This document shows, piece after piece, positions 7,357-15,324 of a DNA stretch of 19,101 bases (its first letter is position 1; each line of letters begins with the position of its first letter). Source of the DNA: UBA7692 sp964650845 (lineage in GTDB: Bacteria > Bacteroidota > Bacteroidia > Chitinophagales > LD1). The DNA lies in the NCBI GenBank assembly GCA_964650845.1, contig CAZYXR010000058.1, positions 1 through 19,101 of the forward strand, in the 5' to 3' direction. The notes under the pieces were generated by a model. That model worked only from the letters and a program-made list of their open reading frames with translations, made no database searches and was not told the DNA's origin. Both the position numbers and the translations under genes were made by a program.

Positions 7357-8103
7357 TTATTGTTGTGTTCGTTTTAAAAATTCGGCACAAATTATTCCGG
7401 TGGCTACACCTGCGTTCAGCGATTCTGCATTGCCAAAAGAAGGAATGGTGATTTTATGCGAGATAAATAGCTGCAACTCATTTGAAATTCCGTGCGCTTC
7501 GCTGCCTATCAATATCACACCAGTAGAAGAAAGTTCAGCTTTAAAGATATTTTCTCCATCCAGCATTGCACCAAAAACCTTTGGCTGATTGTTGGCAAAA
7601 AAACTTTCCAAATTCAGGTAATGAATGTTTGTTCTGAACAATGAGCCTTTTGCTGCGTTAACCACTTTTGGATTGTATGAATCTACGCAAGTTTCCGAGC
7701 ACAAAATTGTGTCAATCGAAAACCAATCGGCAATGCGAATGATGGTTCCTAAATTGCCGGGGTCGTTTATGTTATCAAGCGCAATACATAGTTTATTTTC
7801 AGTTGATGGTGCAGCATTTACCATTGATATTTCGGCAATGGCAACCACGCCATTTGCACTTTGCAGGGTAGAAATGCTTTGTAGCGCAGCCGAACTTACT
7901 TCAATAACTTCAGTATTGCTGTTTATCAACGATTTAAACTTATTCAACCACCAAGGCTCTGCATAAATTGTTTCAATTACAAAGTGCGAATTAACGAGCT
8001 CACGTACAGTTTTATCTCCATCTACAACAAAGCGGTGGTATAATTGCCTGAATTTTTTGTGTTGAAGTGATTGTAGAAATTTGATTTTTGCTTTTGTTAG
8101 CAT
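7357..8103 (-). CDS. TrmH/SpoU-family RNA 2'-O-methyltransferase
   Basis: A SPOUT-class methyltransferase of 248 residues that adds a methyl group to the 2'-OH of a ribose in rRNA or tRNA. Motif 1 is ALDNINDPGNLGTIIRIADW, motif 2 is GVILIGSEAHGIS and motif 3 is IPSFGNAESLNAGVATGI, which together form the cofactor knot. The N-terminal part (KFLQSLQHKKFRQLYHRF, VVDGDKTVREL) matches the substrate-binding domain of the RlmB/TrmH-like group. The target nucleotide cannot be told, so no symbol is given. It seems to be the first gene of a five-gene minus-strand operon. It diverges from the TamA/BamA-like gene across 39 nt. Confidence 0.88.
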   Translation of the reverse strand: MLTKAKIKFLQSLQHKKFRQLYHRFVVDGDKTVRELVNSHFVIETIYAEPWWLNKFKSLINSNTEVIEVSSAALQSISTLQSANGVVAIAEISMVNAAPSTENKLCIALDNINDPGNLGTIIRIADWFSIDTILCSETCVDSYNPKVVNAAKGSLFRTNIHYLNLESFFANNQPKVFGAMLDGENIFKAELSSTGVILIGSEAHGISNELQLFISHKITIPSFGNAESLNAGVATGIICAEFLKRTQQ

Positions 8104-8119
8104 TGTTTCTTAGTTAATG

Positions 8120-8128
8120 CCGAAAATA
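8120..8128 (-). promoter_or_regulatory. -7-like promoter element of the five-gene operon
   Basis: The minus strand reads TATTTTCGG, fitting TAnnTTCG in the 39-nt divergent gap, 16 nt before the methylase ATG. Assigned by pattern and position only. Confidence 0.35.
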
Positions 8129-8142
8129 GAAATTCTTACTTG

Positions 8143-10472
8143 ATGGCTGTAAAGCATTTAATGTGGATGCTGTTTTGTGCTGTGTTTTTGTGCACGGTAA
8201 GCTCTTGCTCTGTGAACAAAAGTTTGCCCGAAGGCAAAACGCTGATGTTGCGCAATAAAATAATAGTAAAAAGTATAAAAGAGGTGAGCGAAAGAGATAA
8301 GCTTCGCGAAGACCTTACGCAAATTGCCATGCCCAAACCCAATACGAGGTTTTTGGGCATGATGCCAATAAGATTGTGGTTTTACATTTCTGCAAGCAAA
8401 GGCAAGGAAACAAAGTTTAAATGGTGGATAAGAACTAAAGTTGGCGAAGCGCCCGTTTTACTCGATTCTACGGTGATAGCCAAAACCGAAATCTCCATGG
8501 AAAATTACCTGTGGAATTTTGGATATTTTGAAAATAATGTATCGTTTGATGTAAAAGAAAAACGTAGGCGAGCTGTAGTTACCTACAACATCAATGCAGG
8601 AAAAGTTTGGAAAATTGGCACGGTGCGCTTTCCGATGGGAGGTACCACTAGCGAAAGTATTACTCGGGTAAAAATGGGTAACACATTGCTTAAACAAGGC
8701 GTTCGTTTTGATGTTACTACCCTAAAAGCCGAGCGCGAACGCATAGAAGCCGACCTGCGCAACAATGGATACTTTTACTTTAATAAAGAATACGTAACAT
8801 TTGATTTAGATACGAATACCGCATCACACACAGTTGATGTTCGTGTAAAAGTTCATCAACCATCAGACGGTGCCGACCATAAGCCATTTAGAATAAATAA
8901 AGTGTTGGTTTTTACCAATTATGAGCAGGGTAGTGGCAGCGCGTTGGCACAAGGTTTCGATACCACTTCGCTGCACGATTTCTTATTCATCCACAAAAAA
9001 GAGTTGTTCAAAAAAAGAGTACTTCGCGAAGCTATTTTCTTTCGCGAAGGCGAGTTGTTTACCCAAGAAGCTTACACTCGAAGTTTAAGGCGATTGAATG
9101 AATTGGGGGCATTCAAATTTGTGAGTATAGAAATGCAGCGTTCGCGCAGAGACAGTAACTCATTGAATGCAATGGTGTATATCACACCGGCAAAAAAACA
9201 GTCGTTTACCGCAGGTGGCAACATCAATCACAACTTTGAAGGCTTAACCGGCTTTGGTGTAAATTTTGGATACAGAAACCGAAACCTTGCCAAAGGTGCC
9301 GACCAATTGGTTATTGATGCAGGTATCAACTTTCAATTAAATTTCAGCAAAAACCGCTCAAAGGCAATCAAAAACAACGTTCTTAATACAGTAGATTTTA
9401 CAGTTGATGCTACGTATTATTTGAACCGATTGTTAGTGCCTTTTAAAACAAAAATATTTGCAAACACCAATCCCAAAACCCGATTGAATGCAAAGTATTC
9501 CATGAAATTAGGCGCGATTTTCCGAGCAATTACCCGTTGTATAATGCTCACAACATCGCGCTTACCTATGGTTACGAGTGGAGCGAAAAACGATTTGTAC
9601 GTCATTTTTACAACCCATCATTTGTGAATTTCTATTTTATCAATAAAGAAGATTCGTTCATCAGCTTTTTGGCAAAGCGCCCTGCATTGAAACGCAGCTA
9701 CGAAGAGCAAATTATTTGGGGAAGTAATTACACATTCACATTCGCAAATCAAAAAAGCAAGTACGATAAATGGTATGCGTTTATTAGAGGAAATGTAGAA
9801 GCAGCTGGTAACATTTTGATGCTGGGTTTTATGGCTGCCAACAATGGATACTCGCCAACTCGCACGTTCAATATCTTTAAAAGACCCGTTTCGCAGTACG
9901 TACGTTTTGAATTTGATGTGCGCAATTATTTCCGCATCAATAGGCATAGCTCTTTTGCTATGCGCAATTACCTTGGTATTGGTGTGCCTTATGGCAACTC
10001 CTCGCAGCTTCCTTATATCAAGCAGTTTTTTGTTGGTGGGCTGAACAGTTTACGAGGCTTTCAAATCAGAGAAATTGGCCCTGGCGGATACAAAGACTCT
10101 ACCATTAACATCGAAAATCCGGGAGCAAACCAAGCATCATTGTTTGTAGATCAAACCGGAGATATGAAGGTAGAGTTGAATATGGAATTGCGTTTCGATA
10201 TTTATAAATGGTTGAAAGGAGCAACATTTATTGATGCAGGAAACATTTGGCTGGTGCGCGATGATGCATCGCGCCCGGGCGGAGTGTTTGATTTTAATAA
10301 GTTTTGGAAACAGTTTGGCGTAAACGTTGGCGCGGGAGTTCGCCTCGATTTCAATTACTTTGTAATCCGATTGGATTATGGTATTCCCATTCGCGACCCA
10401 CGCATAGAAGCCGATAATAAATGGACCATCCGCAAGGGGCAATTCAACTTAGCTATTGGCTATCCTTTTTAG
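8143..10472 (+). CDS. TamA/BamA-like outer-membrane beta-barrel lipoprotein, frameshifted
   Basis: An Omp85-superfamily protein that would be about 776 residues if one base is restored. The ATG at 8143 gives a signal peptide ending TVSSC (Cys22), then SVNKSLPEGKTLML, the usual start of the Bacteroidota TamA-like lipoproteins. POTRA-like repeats follow, up to about residue 340. The barrel begins near KKQSFTAGGNINHNFEGLTG. The C-terminal barrel has FFVGGLNSLRGFQIREIGPG (the lid-lock VRGF-type motif) and ends FNLAIGYPF with the terminal aromatic of barrel proteins. The first frame is good to about 9500 (LNAKYS). After that the family sequence continues in the frame one base back (EIRRDFPSNYPLYN). 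No slippery heptamer is present, so a lost base or assembly error is likely. Its expected role is insertion or secretion of proteins at the outer membrane. Confidence 0.85.
9496..9510 (+). other. Frameshift site (-1, lost base) in the TamA/BamA-like gene
   Basis: Family-like sequence stops in the first frame at about 9501 and resumes one base back at 9504, which is what the loss of one base would produce. The upstream frame then runs 42 further codons of unrelated residues to a stop at 9627. Confidence 0.75.
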
Positions 10473-10543
10473 TTTTAACGTAAGCTGATAGAATAATTAT
10501 CTGCTAAAAAACGAGCCACACTTTTTCTTTCGTTCCATTTGCC

Positions 10544-10552
10544 TACATTCGT
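10544..10552 (+). promoter_or_regulatory. -7-like promoter element upstream of corA
   Basis: TACATTCGT fits TAnnTTCG and lies 51 nt before the ATG at 10604, a longer leader than at the other genes. The 131-nt space between the barrel gene and corA holds nothing else I can support. Confidence 0.3.
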
Positions 10553-10603
10553 GCGCTTTTACAAGGCGCTATTGTTTCACGAATCAAATTGAAATGAGCA
10601 AAG

Positions 10604-11548
10604 ATGATTACCTACCTGAAAAAACAGCATGGCAGCCTGCAACAACTTTCTGCGCTCGAAACCGGATGTTGGATTAACCTCTACGGCCCGTTTAATAACG
10701 AAGAAACTCAACAACTTTCAGAAAAGCTTGCCATTGATATAGATTTTATCACCGACTCGTTAGATATTGACGAGCGCTCGCGCTATGAAAGCGAAGACGG
10801 TGTAGATTTAATAGTTTTAAAAACACCTGTGCGCAATAAAGGCATCACCGATAACGAAGCTATTTACATCACTATGCCTATTGGTATCATCCGCACTGCC
10901 GATTATATTATTACCATCAGTCCACATCGAAATCCGGTTTTGGATTTTTTTATAGAAACCCCGCCAAAGTCTTTTAATCCAGACGATGTTGAATCTTTCA
11001 TACTTCATATTTTTGAAAGAAATGTATCGGTATTTCAAGAGTTTTTAAAAAACCTGAACAACCGAAGATACGCCTACGAAAAAGAGCTTTACAACAGTTC
11101 CAGAAACGAGGATCTTGCAAACTTGCTCAATATTCAAAAGAGCTTAATATACTTTGTTACGAACATTAGAAGCAACGAGTTGATGATGATGAAAACGCAG
11201 CGCAGTAATTTTTTGCGCATCAAAGAGCAAGAAAAGTTAGATTGGTTGGGCGATATTGTAATTGAAAACTCGCAAGCATTGGAGATGAGCGAGATGTACA
11301 GCAACATTCTTAACGGCACCATGGATACTTTTGCTAGTATTATCAGTAATAACCTGAATGGTGTTATGAAGAGGCTTACATCAGTAACCATTGTGTTGAT
11401 GGTGCCAACATTGATTGCAAGCTTTTATGGAATGAATGTGGAGCTTCCGCTTGATCATAACCCTTATGCCTTTATTGTAATTTTTACACTTGCCATTTTT
11501 ATTTCGGCAGCAATGGCATGGTATTTCTTGAAACGCAATTGGTTTTAG
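10604..11548 (+). CDS. corA: CorA-family magnesium/divalent metal transporter
   Basis: A CorA-type channel protein of 314 residues for Mg2+ or Co2+ in the inner membrane. The large N-terminal cytoplasmic domain includes IDERSRYESEDGVDLIVLKTP and a long helical stalk (about 140-255). Two C-terminal membrane helices follow. The first ends in the signature YGMN at 275-278, and the second is AFIVIFTLAIFISAAMAWYF, followed by the usual short basic tail KRNWF. The functional unit of the family is a pentamer. The start at 10604 gives the normal length. ATG 10594 is in another frame. Zn export by ZntB-like relatives cannot be excluded from the motif alone. Confidence 0.92.
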   Translation: MITYLKKQHGSLQQLSALETGCWINLYGPFNNEETQQLSEKLAIDIDFITDSLDIDERSRYESEDGVDLIVLKTPVRNKGITDNEAIYITMPIGIIRTADYIITISPHRNPVLDFFIETPPKSFNPDDVESFILHIFERNVSVFQEFLKNLNNRRYAYEKELYNSSRNEDLANLLNIQKSLIYFVTNIRSNELMMMKTQRSNFLRIKEQEKLDWLGDIVIENSQALEMSEMYSNILNGTMDTFASIISNNLNGVMKRLTSVTIVLMVPTLIASFYGMNVELPLDHNPYAFIVIFTLAIFISAAMAWYFLKRNWF

Positions 11549-11645
11549 TCTGTTGCTTTATTAAGTTGAATTTTTGGAGCAATTACTGTTGTTCAATTCA
11601 CAATTGCACGTTTACATTTATTATTCGTTTTTTTCATCATCCCTT

Positions 11646-11654
11646 TACTTTCAC
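11646..11654 (+). promoter_or_regulatory. -7-like promoter element of lipB
   Basis: TACTTTCAC fits a relaxed TAnnTTC form and ends 5 nt before the ATG at 11660. Weak on its own; supported by the similar spacing at other genes. Confidence 0.3.
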
Positions 11655-11659
11655 CACCA

Positions 11660-12392
11660 ATGATTGCATTGAAGTATTTCCTTGTTTCACCATATAGTTC
11701 GGTATTGCGATATCAAGAGTCGCTTTTTGATAAAGCCGTAAATGCAAAGAACGAAGGAGCGGAAGTGCAACAAACCTTGATTCTTTGCCAACATCACCCC
11801 GTTTATACATTAGGCAAAAGTGGAAGTATAGAAAATTTGCTTATTGATCCCGAAACGGTTGGGGCAGAGTTTGTGCGCATCAATCGCGGTGGCGATATTA
11901 CATTTCACGGGCCGGGGCAGTTAGTGGCATACCCAATTGTAGATTTAGATAAGTTAGGGATTGGTGTTGCGCTGTATGTCGAAAAGTTGGAAGAAATCAT
12001 CATTAAAACACTTTCCGATTTTGGCATTGTGGCAAATAGGGTAGAAGGCGCTCCAGGAGTGTGGGTAGATACTGCAAAAATTGGAGCAGTTGGTATAAAA
12101 ATTAGCCGTCATGTTTCGATGCACGGCTTGGCTTTAAATGTAAATACAGACCTTGCGTTTTTCAGTCATGATTTTTTCATTTTCTTTTTTTTTTTTTTTT
12201 TTTTAATGATCCGGCGACCACCGAGATCTACACGTACTNNNNNNNNNNTTCAGTCATATAGTGCCTTGTGGCATTAGCAACAAGCCGGTTACCAGTATGA
12301 TGAAGTTATCGGGCAATGCCTTTAATATGATAGATGTAGTGAATGTTTTTAAAAAATATTTTCAAGAGGTGTTTAATGTGGAACTGAAGTGA
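11660..12392 (+). CDS. lipB: Octanoyl-ACP:protein N-octanoyltransferase LipB, split by an adapter artefact
   Basis: LipB transfers octanoate from acyl carrier protein to lipoyl domains, the first step of lipoate assembly. The first part (167 residues to 12160) has LILCQHHPVYTLGKSG, NRGGDITFHGPGQLVAYPI, and VGIKISRHVSMHGLALNVN with the catalytic Lys147. Then 12161-12169 (TTCAGTCAT, FSH) is followed by non-genomic sequence and a 10-N gap. The same nine bases return at 12249, and the gene resumes as IVPCGISNKPVTS with the catalytic Cys. Removing one copy and the intervening bases (88 nt in all) restores a 214-residue LipB in frame with Cys174 and a stop at 12392. The real gene is therefore probably intact. 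asnS follows after 70 nt. Confidence 0.9.
12170..12238 (+). other. Illumina adapter read-through left in the assembly
   Basis: After a short T-rich stretch, 20 Ts (12185-12204) lead into 12205-12233, which matches the Illumina P5 flow-cell oligo at 28 of 29 positions (AATGATCCGG instead of AATGATACGG, then CGACCACCGAGATCTACAC). Five more bases (GTACT) could be the start of an i5 index. On the other strand this reads index, P5 complement, then poly-A, the usual pattern of a read running past the end of its template. Translated, it gives the tell-tale MIRRPPRSTR. It is not genomic. Confidence 0.95.
12239..12248. other. Scaffold gap (10 N) inside lipB
   Basis: Ten Ns joining the adapter-bearing contig end to the next contig. 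The shared TTCAGTCAT on both sides shows that the true gap is zero or negative. Confidence 0.97.
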
Positions 12393-12447
12393 AAAAAATA
12401 ATATCTAATAATCGCAAAAGCTACTCTTAACAATTCCATTCCCCGCT

Positions 12448-12456
12448 TATCTTCGC
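12448..12456 (+). promoter_or_regulatory. -7-like promoter element of asnS
   Basis: TATCTTCGC fits TAnnTTCGC and ends 6 nt before the asnS ATG. It is one of the best matches to the Bacteroidota -7 element in the window. Confidence 0.5.
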
Positions 12457-12462
12457 GCCCTT

Positions 12463-13986
12463 ATGCAAGAAACATATATCAATCAATTAAGTAAGTTTGA
12501 AAACAACGAAGTTGTATTAAAAGGCTGGAACGCCAACAGGCGCGATAGCAAAGGTTTGGTGTTCCTAACCCTGCGCGATGGCACTGGCTACGTGCAATGT
12601 GTGGTAGATGTAAATATTGTTGGTGAACAAACTTTTGAAGAAGCAAAACGACTTTCGTTAGAAAGTTCATTTTCTATTACCGGCAAAGTAGTGAAAGACG
12701 AAAGGCAGTTTGGCGGCTACGAAATACAAGCTACTGCACTAACGGTGATTGCCGTTGCCGAAGAATATCCTATTGGTAAAAAAGAACATGGACCCGATTT
12801 TTTATTAAATCATCGCCATTTGTGGTTGCGCTCGAAACGCCAATGGGCAATTATGCGTGTACGCAATACCATCATTTTTGCAATTCACGAGTTTTTTCAA
12901 AACAAAGGTTTTGTACAAATGGATGCACCAATTTTTACAGGTAATGCTTGCGAAGGCACAACCAACCTTTTTGAAACCGATTATTTTGGCGACCCTGCAT
13001 ATCTTTCTCAAAGCGGTCAGCTTTATGGTGAATCTATGGCAATGGCGCAGGGTTTGATTTACACTTTTGGACCAACCTTTCGTGCCGAAAAAAGTAAAAC
13101 ACGCAGGCATCTTACCGAGTTTTGGATGATAGAACCCGAAATGGCTTTCTATGATTTGAAAATGGATATGGATTTGATTGAAGAGTTCATTCGCCATGTG
13201 GTAAGCAAGGTTTTGGATAAATGCAAAATTGAGTTGCAAACTTTAGAGCGCGACACTACTTATTTACAGAAAGTTCTTGAGCCGTTCATCCGTATGAAAT
13301 ACGAAGAAGCGGTTGATATTATTAAAGGAGAAAAAACCGTAAATGGCAAAACAACAATTCAGGTTTTAGAAGAAGATTTGGCTGCGTTAAAAGCAGAAAT
13401 TGCAGTAAAAGAAAAAGAAATAGAAGAGCGCGAAACCAAAATAACAAGTGGCACTTTAAATAAAGGCGAAACAAATTTCAATCGCAACAAAATTGACACG
13501 CTGAAAAACGAAATTGCCGATTTGATGGAAAAAACACAGAATATTCCTGTGTGGCTGAATAGCGCAAAAAACTTTGAACGCGGCAACGATTTTGGTGGTA
13601 GTGATGAAACTGTTTTGACACGCATGTTTGGGCAACCTATTATGGTTTACAACTGGCCGCAAGCAGTAAAAGCATTTTACATGAAAGAGGATGAAACCGA
13701 CAAGGGATATGCCAAAGGTGTTGATTTATTAGCACCCGAAGGTTATGGTGAGGTAGTAGGCGGTGGCGAGCGCGAAACAGATATTGAAAAACTGAAACAA
13801 AAAATTGTAGAGCACGATTTGCCAATGGAAGCCTTCGAGTGGTATTTAGATTTGCGCAAATATGGCAACGTGCCACATAGTGGTTTCGGGCTTGGCTTAG
13901 AGCGTTTGGTAACTTGGACTTGTGGTTTGCAACACGTTCGCGAGTCCATTCCTTTTCCTCGTTTTTATGGCAGGCTAACACCATAA
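12463..13986 (+). CDS. asnS: Asparaginyl-tRNA synthetase with a coiled-coil insert
   Basis: A class IIb aminoacyl-tRNA synthetase of 507 residues (E. coli AsnRS has 466). The N-terminal OB-fold anticodon-binding domain (to about 105) includes VVLKGWNANRRDSKGLVFL. The catalytic domain has the dimer helix, TFRAEKSKTRRHLTEFWMIE (motif 2) and HSGFGLGLERLVTW (motif 3), with YLSQSGQLYGE as in AsnRS and AspRS. AsnRS rather than AspRS is supported by the EGTTNLFETDYFG segment. An additional stretch at about 289-372 is rich in Glu and Lys and has a heptad-like pattern (LEEDLAALKAEIAVKEKEIE, then KIDTLKNEIADLMEK). It lies inside the catalytic domain between motifs 2 and 3. I believe such an insert is common in Bacteroidota AsnRS, but this needs an alignment. 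murG follows after 235 nt. Confidence 0.93.
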   Translation: MQETYINQLSKFENNEVVLKGWNANRRDSKGLVFLTLRDGTGYVQCVVDVNIVGEQTFEEAKRLSLESSFSITGKVVKDERQFGGYEIQATALTVIAVAEEYPIGKKEHGPDFLLNHRHLWLRSKRQWAIMRVRNTIIFAIHEFFQNKGFVQMDAPIFTGNACEGTTNLFETDYFGDPAYLSQSGQLYGESMAMAQGLIYTFGPTFRAEKSKTRRHLTEFWMIEPEMAFYDLKMDMDLIEEFIRHVVSKVLDKCKIELQTLERDTTYLQKVLEPFIRMKYEEAVDIIKGEKTVNGKTTIQVLEEDLAALKAEIAVKEKEIEERETKITSGTLNKGETNFNRNKIDTLKNEIADLMEKTQNIPVWLNSAKNFERGNDFGGSDETVLTRMFGQPIMVYNWPQAVKAFYMKEDETDKGYAKGVDLLAPEGYGEVVGGGERETDIEKLKQKIVEHDLPMEAFEWYLDLRKYGNVPHSGFGLGLERLVTWTCGLQHVRESIPFPRFYGRLTP

Positions 13987-14221
13987 TACTTTCAATGTTT
14001 TGTAGTGATTTGTTTGAATTTTTGTTGAGGTTACTTCGCTCCGTAAGCTATGCTTATAAAGGCGCAGTCGTTTTGCACAGAAGATAGTCCTTCAGTGCGA
14101 ACCACAGCATGGCAATGAAGACGCAATCACAAAAATTTAAACAACTACATTGATTAAATGAATAGAACGCAAAGCAATAAAAATCTAAGTTTGTTGAATT
14201 CAAATTTGTATAGCAACAGCA

Positions 14222-15319
14222 GTGAAACAACTTAAAGTTATTATTTCGGGAGGTGGAACCGGTGGGCATATTTTTCCTGCCATAGCTATTGCCAATGAAA
14301 TAAAAAGGCAAAAGCCAGATGCTCAGATATTGTTTGTAGGAGCTGTTGAAAAAATGGAAATGGAGAAAGTGCCACAAGCCGGATACAAAATTAAGGGATT
14401 GAATATTGCCGGTTTTCAACGCGGTTCTTTATTGAGAAATATTGGATTGCCATTTAAAGTTATTGGCTCATTACTTTCGGCTGTTACTATTATTAGAAAT
14501 TTCAAACCCGATGTGGCGGTAGGAGTGGGTGGATACGCCAGCGGGCCGCTTTTGTTTGCGGCAAGTTTATTGGGTGTGCCCACCGTTATTCAAGAGCAAA
14601 ATTCTTTTGCCGGAGTTACCAATAAATTGCTTGCAAAACGTGCGCAAAAAATATGTGTAGCTTATGAAGGCATGGAAAAAGTTTTTCCAAACGAAAAAAT
14701 TGTGCTTACCGGCAATCCTGTAAGAGCCAACATTATTGAATCGAATGTTAGCAGAGAAGAAGCACTGAAGTATTTTGGATTAAGCAGCGAGAAAAAAACT
14801 ATTCTGATTATTGGCGGTAGCCTTGGAGCGCGCACTTTAAACCAAAGTGTTGATGCTACAATAGAACGAATTGAAGAAAGCAATGTGCAATTGCTCTGGC
14901 AAACTGGTAAAGCATATTTTCAAGATTGCAAAGCCGTAGGCGAGCAACATCACAATATTAAAGTGTTAGAGTTTATTGATAGAATGGATGCCGCGTATAA
15001 AGTTGCCGATGTAATTGTTTCGCGGGCTGGTGCGCTTTCTATTGCCGAGTTGCAAATTATCGGCAAACCCGTAATTCTGGTTCCTTCGCCAAATGTTACA
15101 GAAGATCACCAAACACACAATGCTGTTGCTTTAGTAAATAAAGAGGCTGCAATTTTGATTAAAGATAATGAGGCTAAATTCAATTTAATTCCTGCGGCAA
15201 TTGATTTATTAGACGATGCCGTAACATGCCAGTTACTTTCGGCTAACATCAAAAAAATGAGCATTGCTAATGCTGCCGAAAGAATTGTGGCGCAAATTTT
15301 TGAAGTTATTCAATCCTAA
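14222..15319 (+). CDS. murG: UDP-GlcNAc:lipid I N-acetylglucosaminyltransferase MurG
   Basis: MurG transfers GlcNAc to lipid I on the cytoplasmic face of the inner membrane, giving lipid II. The protein has 365 residues. It shows the lipid I-binding loop GGGTGGHIFPA (10-20), VGVGGYASGP, QEQNSFAGVTNKLLAK, and in the second Rossmann domain GGSLGAR and the sugar-nucleotide region SRAGALSIAELQIIGKP. The start is a GTG at 14222; no ATG lies close upstream in the same frame and the N-terminus it gives is normal. murC follows after 5 nt, as in the standard division and cell wall cluster. The usual upstream partners (murD, ftsW) are absent here. Confidence 0.95.
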   Translation: MKQLKVIISGGGTGGHIFPAIAIANEIKRQKPDAQILFVGAVEKMEMEKVPQAGYKIKGLNIAGFQRGSLLRNIGLPFKVIGSLLSAVTIIRNFKPDVAVGVGGYASGPLLFAASLLGVPTVIQEQNSFAGVTNKLLAKRAQKICVAYEGMEKVFPNEKIVLTGNPVRANIIESNVSREEALKYFGLSSEKKTILIIGGSLGARTLNQSVDATIERIEESNVQLLWQTGKAYFQDCKAVGEQHHNIKVLEFIDRMDAAYKVADVIVSRAGALSIAELQIIGKPVILVPSPNVTEDHQTHNAVALVNKEAAILIKDNEAKFNLIPAAIDLLDDAVTCQLLSANIKKMSIANAAERIVAQIFEVIQS

Positions 15320-15324
15320 TACAC

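Noticed and set aside
9490..9510. Programmed ribosomal frameshifting in the TamA/BamA-like gene.
   Set aside because: No slippery heptamer at the switch point and no known recoding in this family. A missing base explains it better.
10485..10505. An imperfect inverted repeat after the barrel gene as a terminator.
   Set aside because: Only 6 of 7 pairs, AT-rich, and no T-run on either strand.
12161..12257. A 9-bp direct repeat flanking an insert in lipB, resembling a transposon with target-site duplication.
   Set aside because: The insert is P5 adapter, a T-run and Ns, with no transposase or terminal repeats. The repeat is a contig-end overlap.
14159..14236. A 25-residue frame upstream of and overlapping the murG start (MNRTQSNKNL).
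   Set aside because: Low-complexity composition, no family, and no attenuator structure seen. Likely chance in AT-rich DNA.
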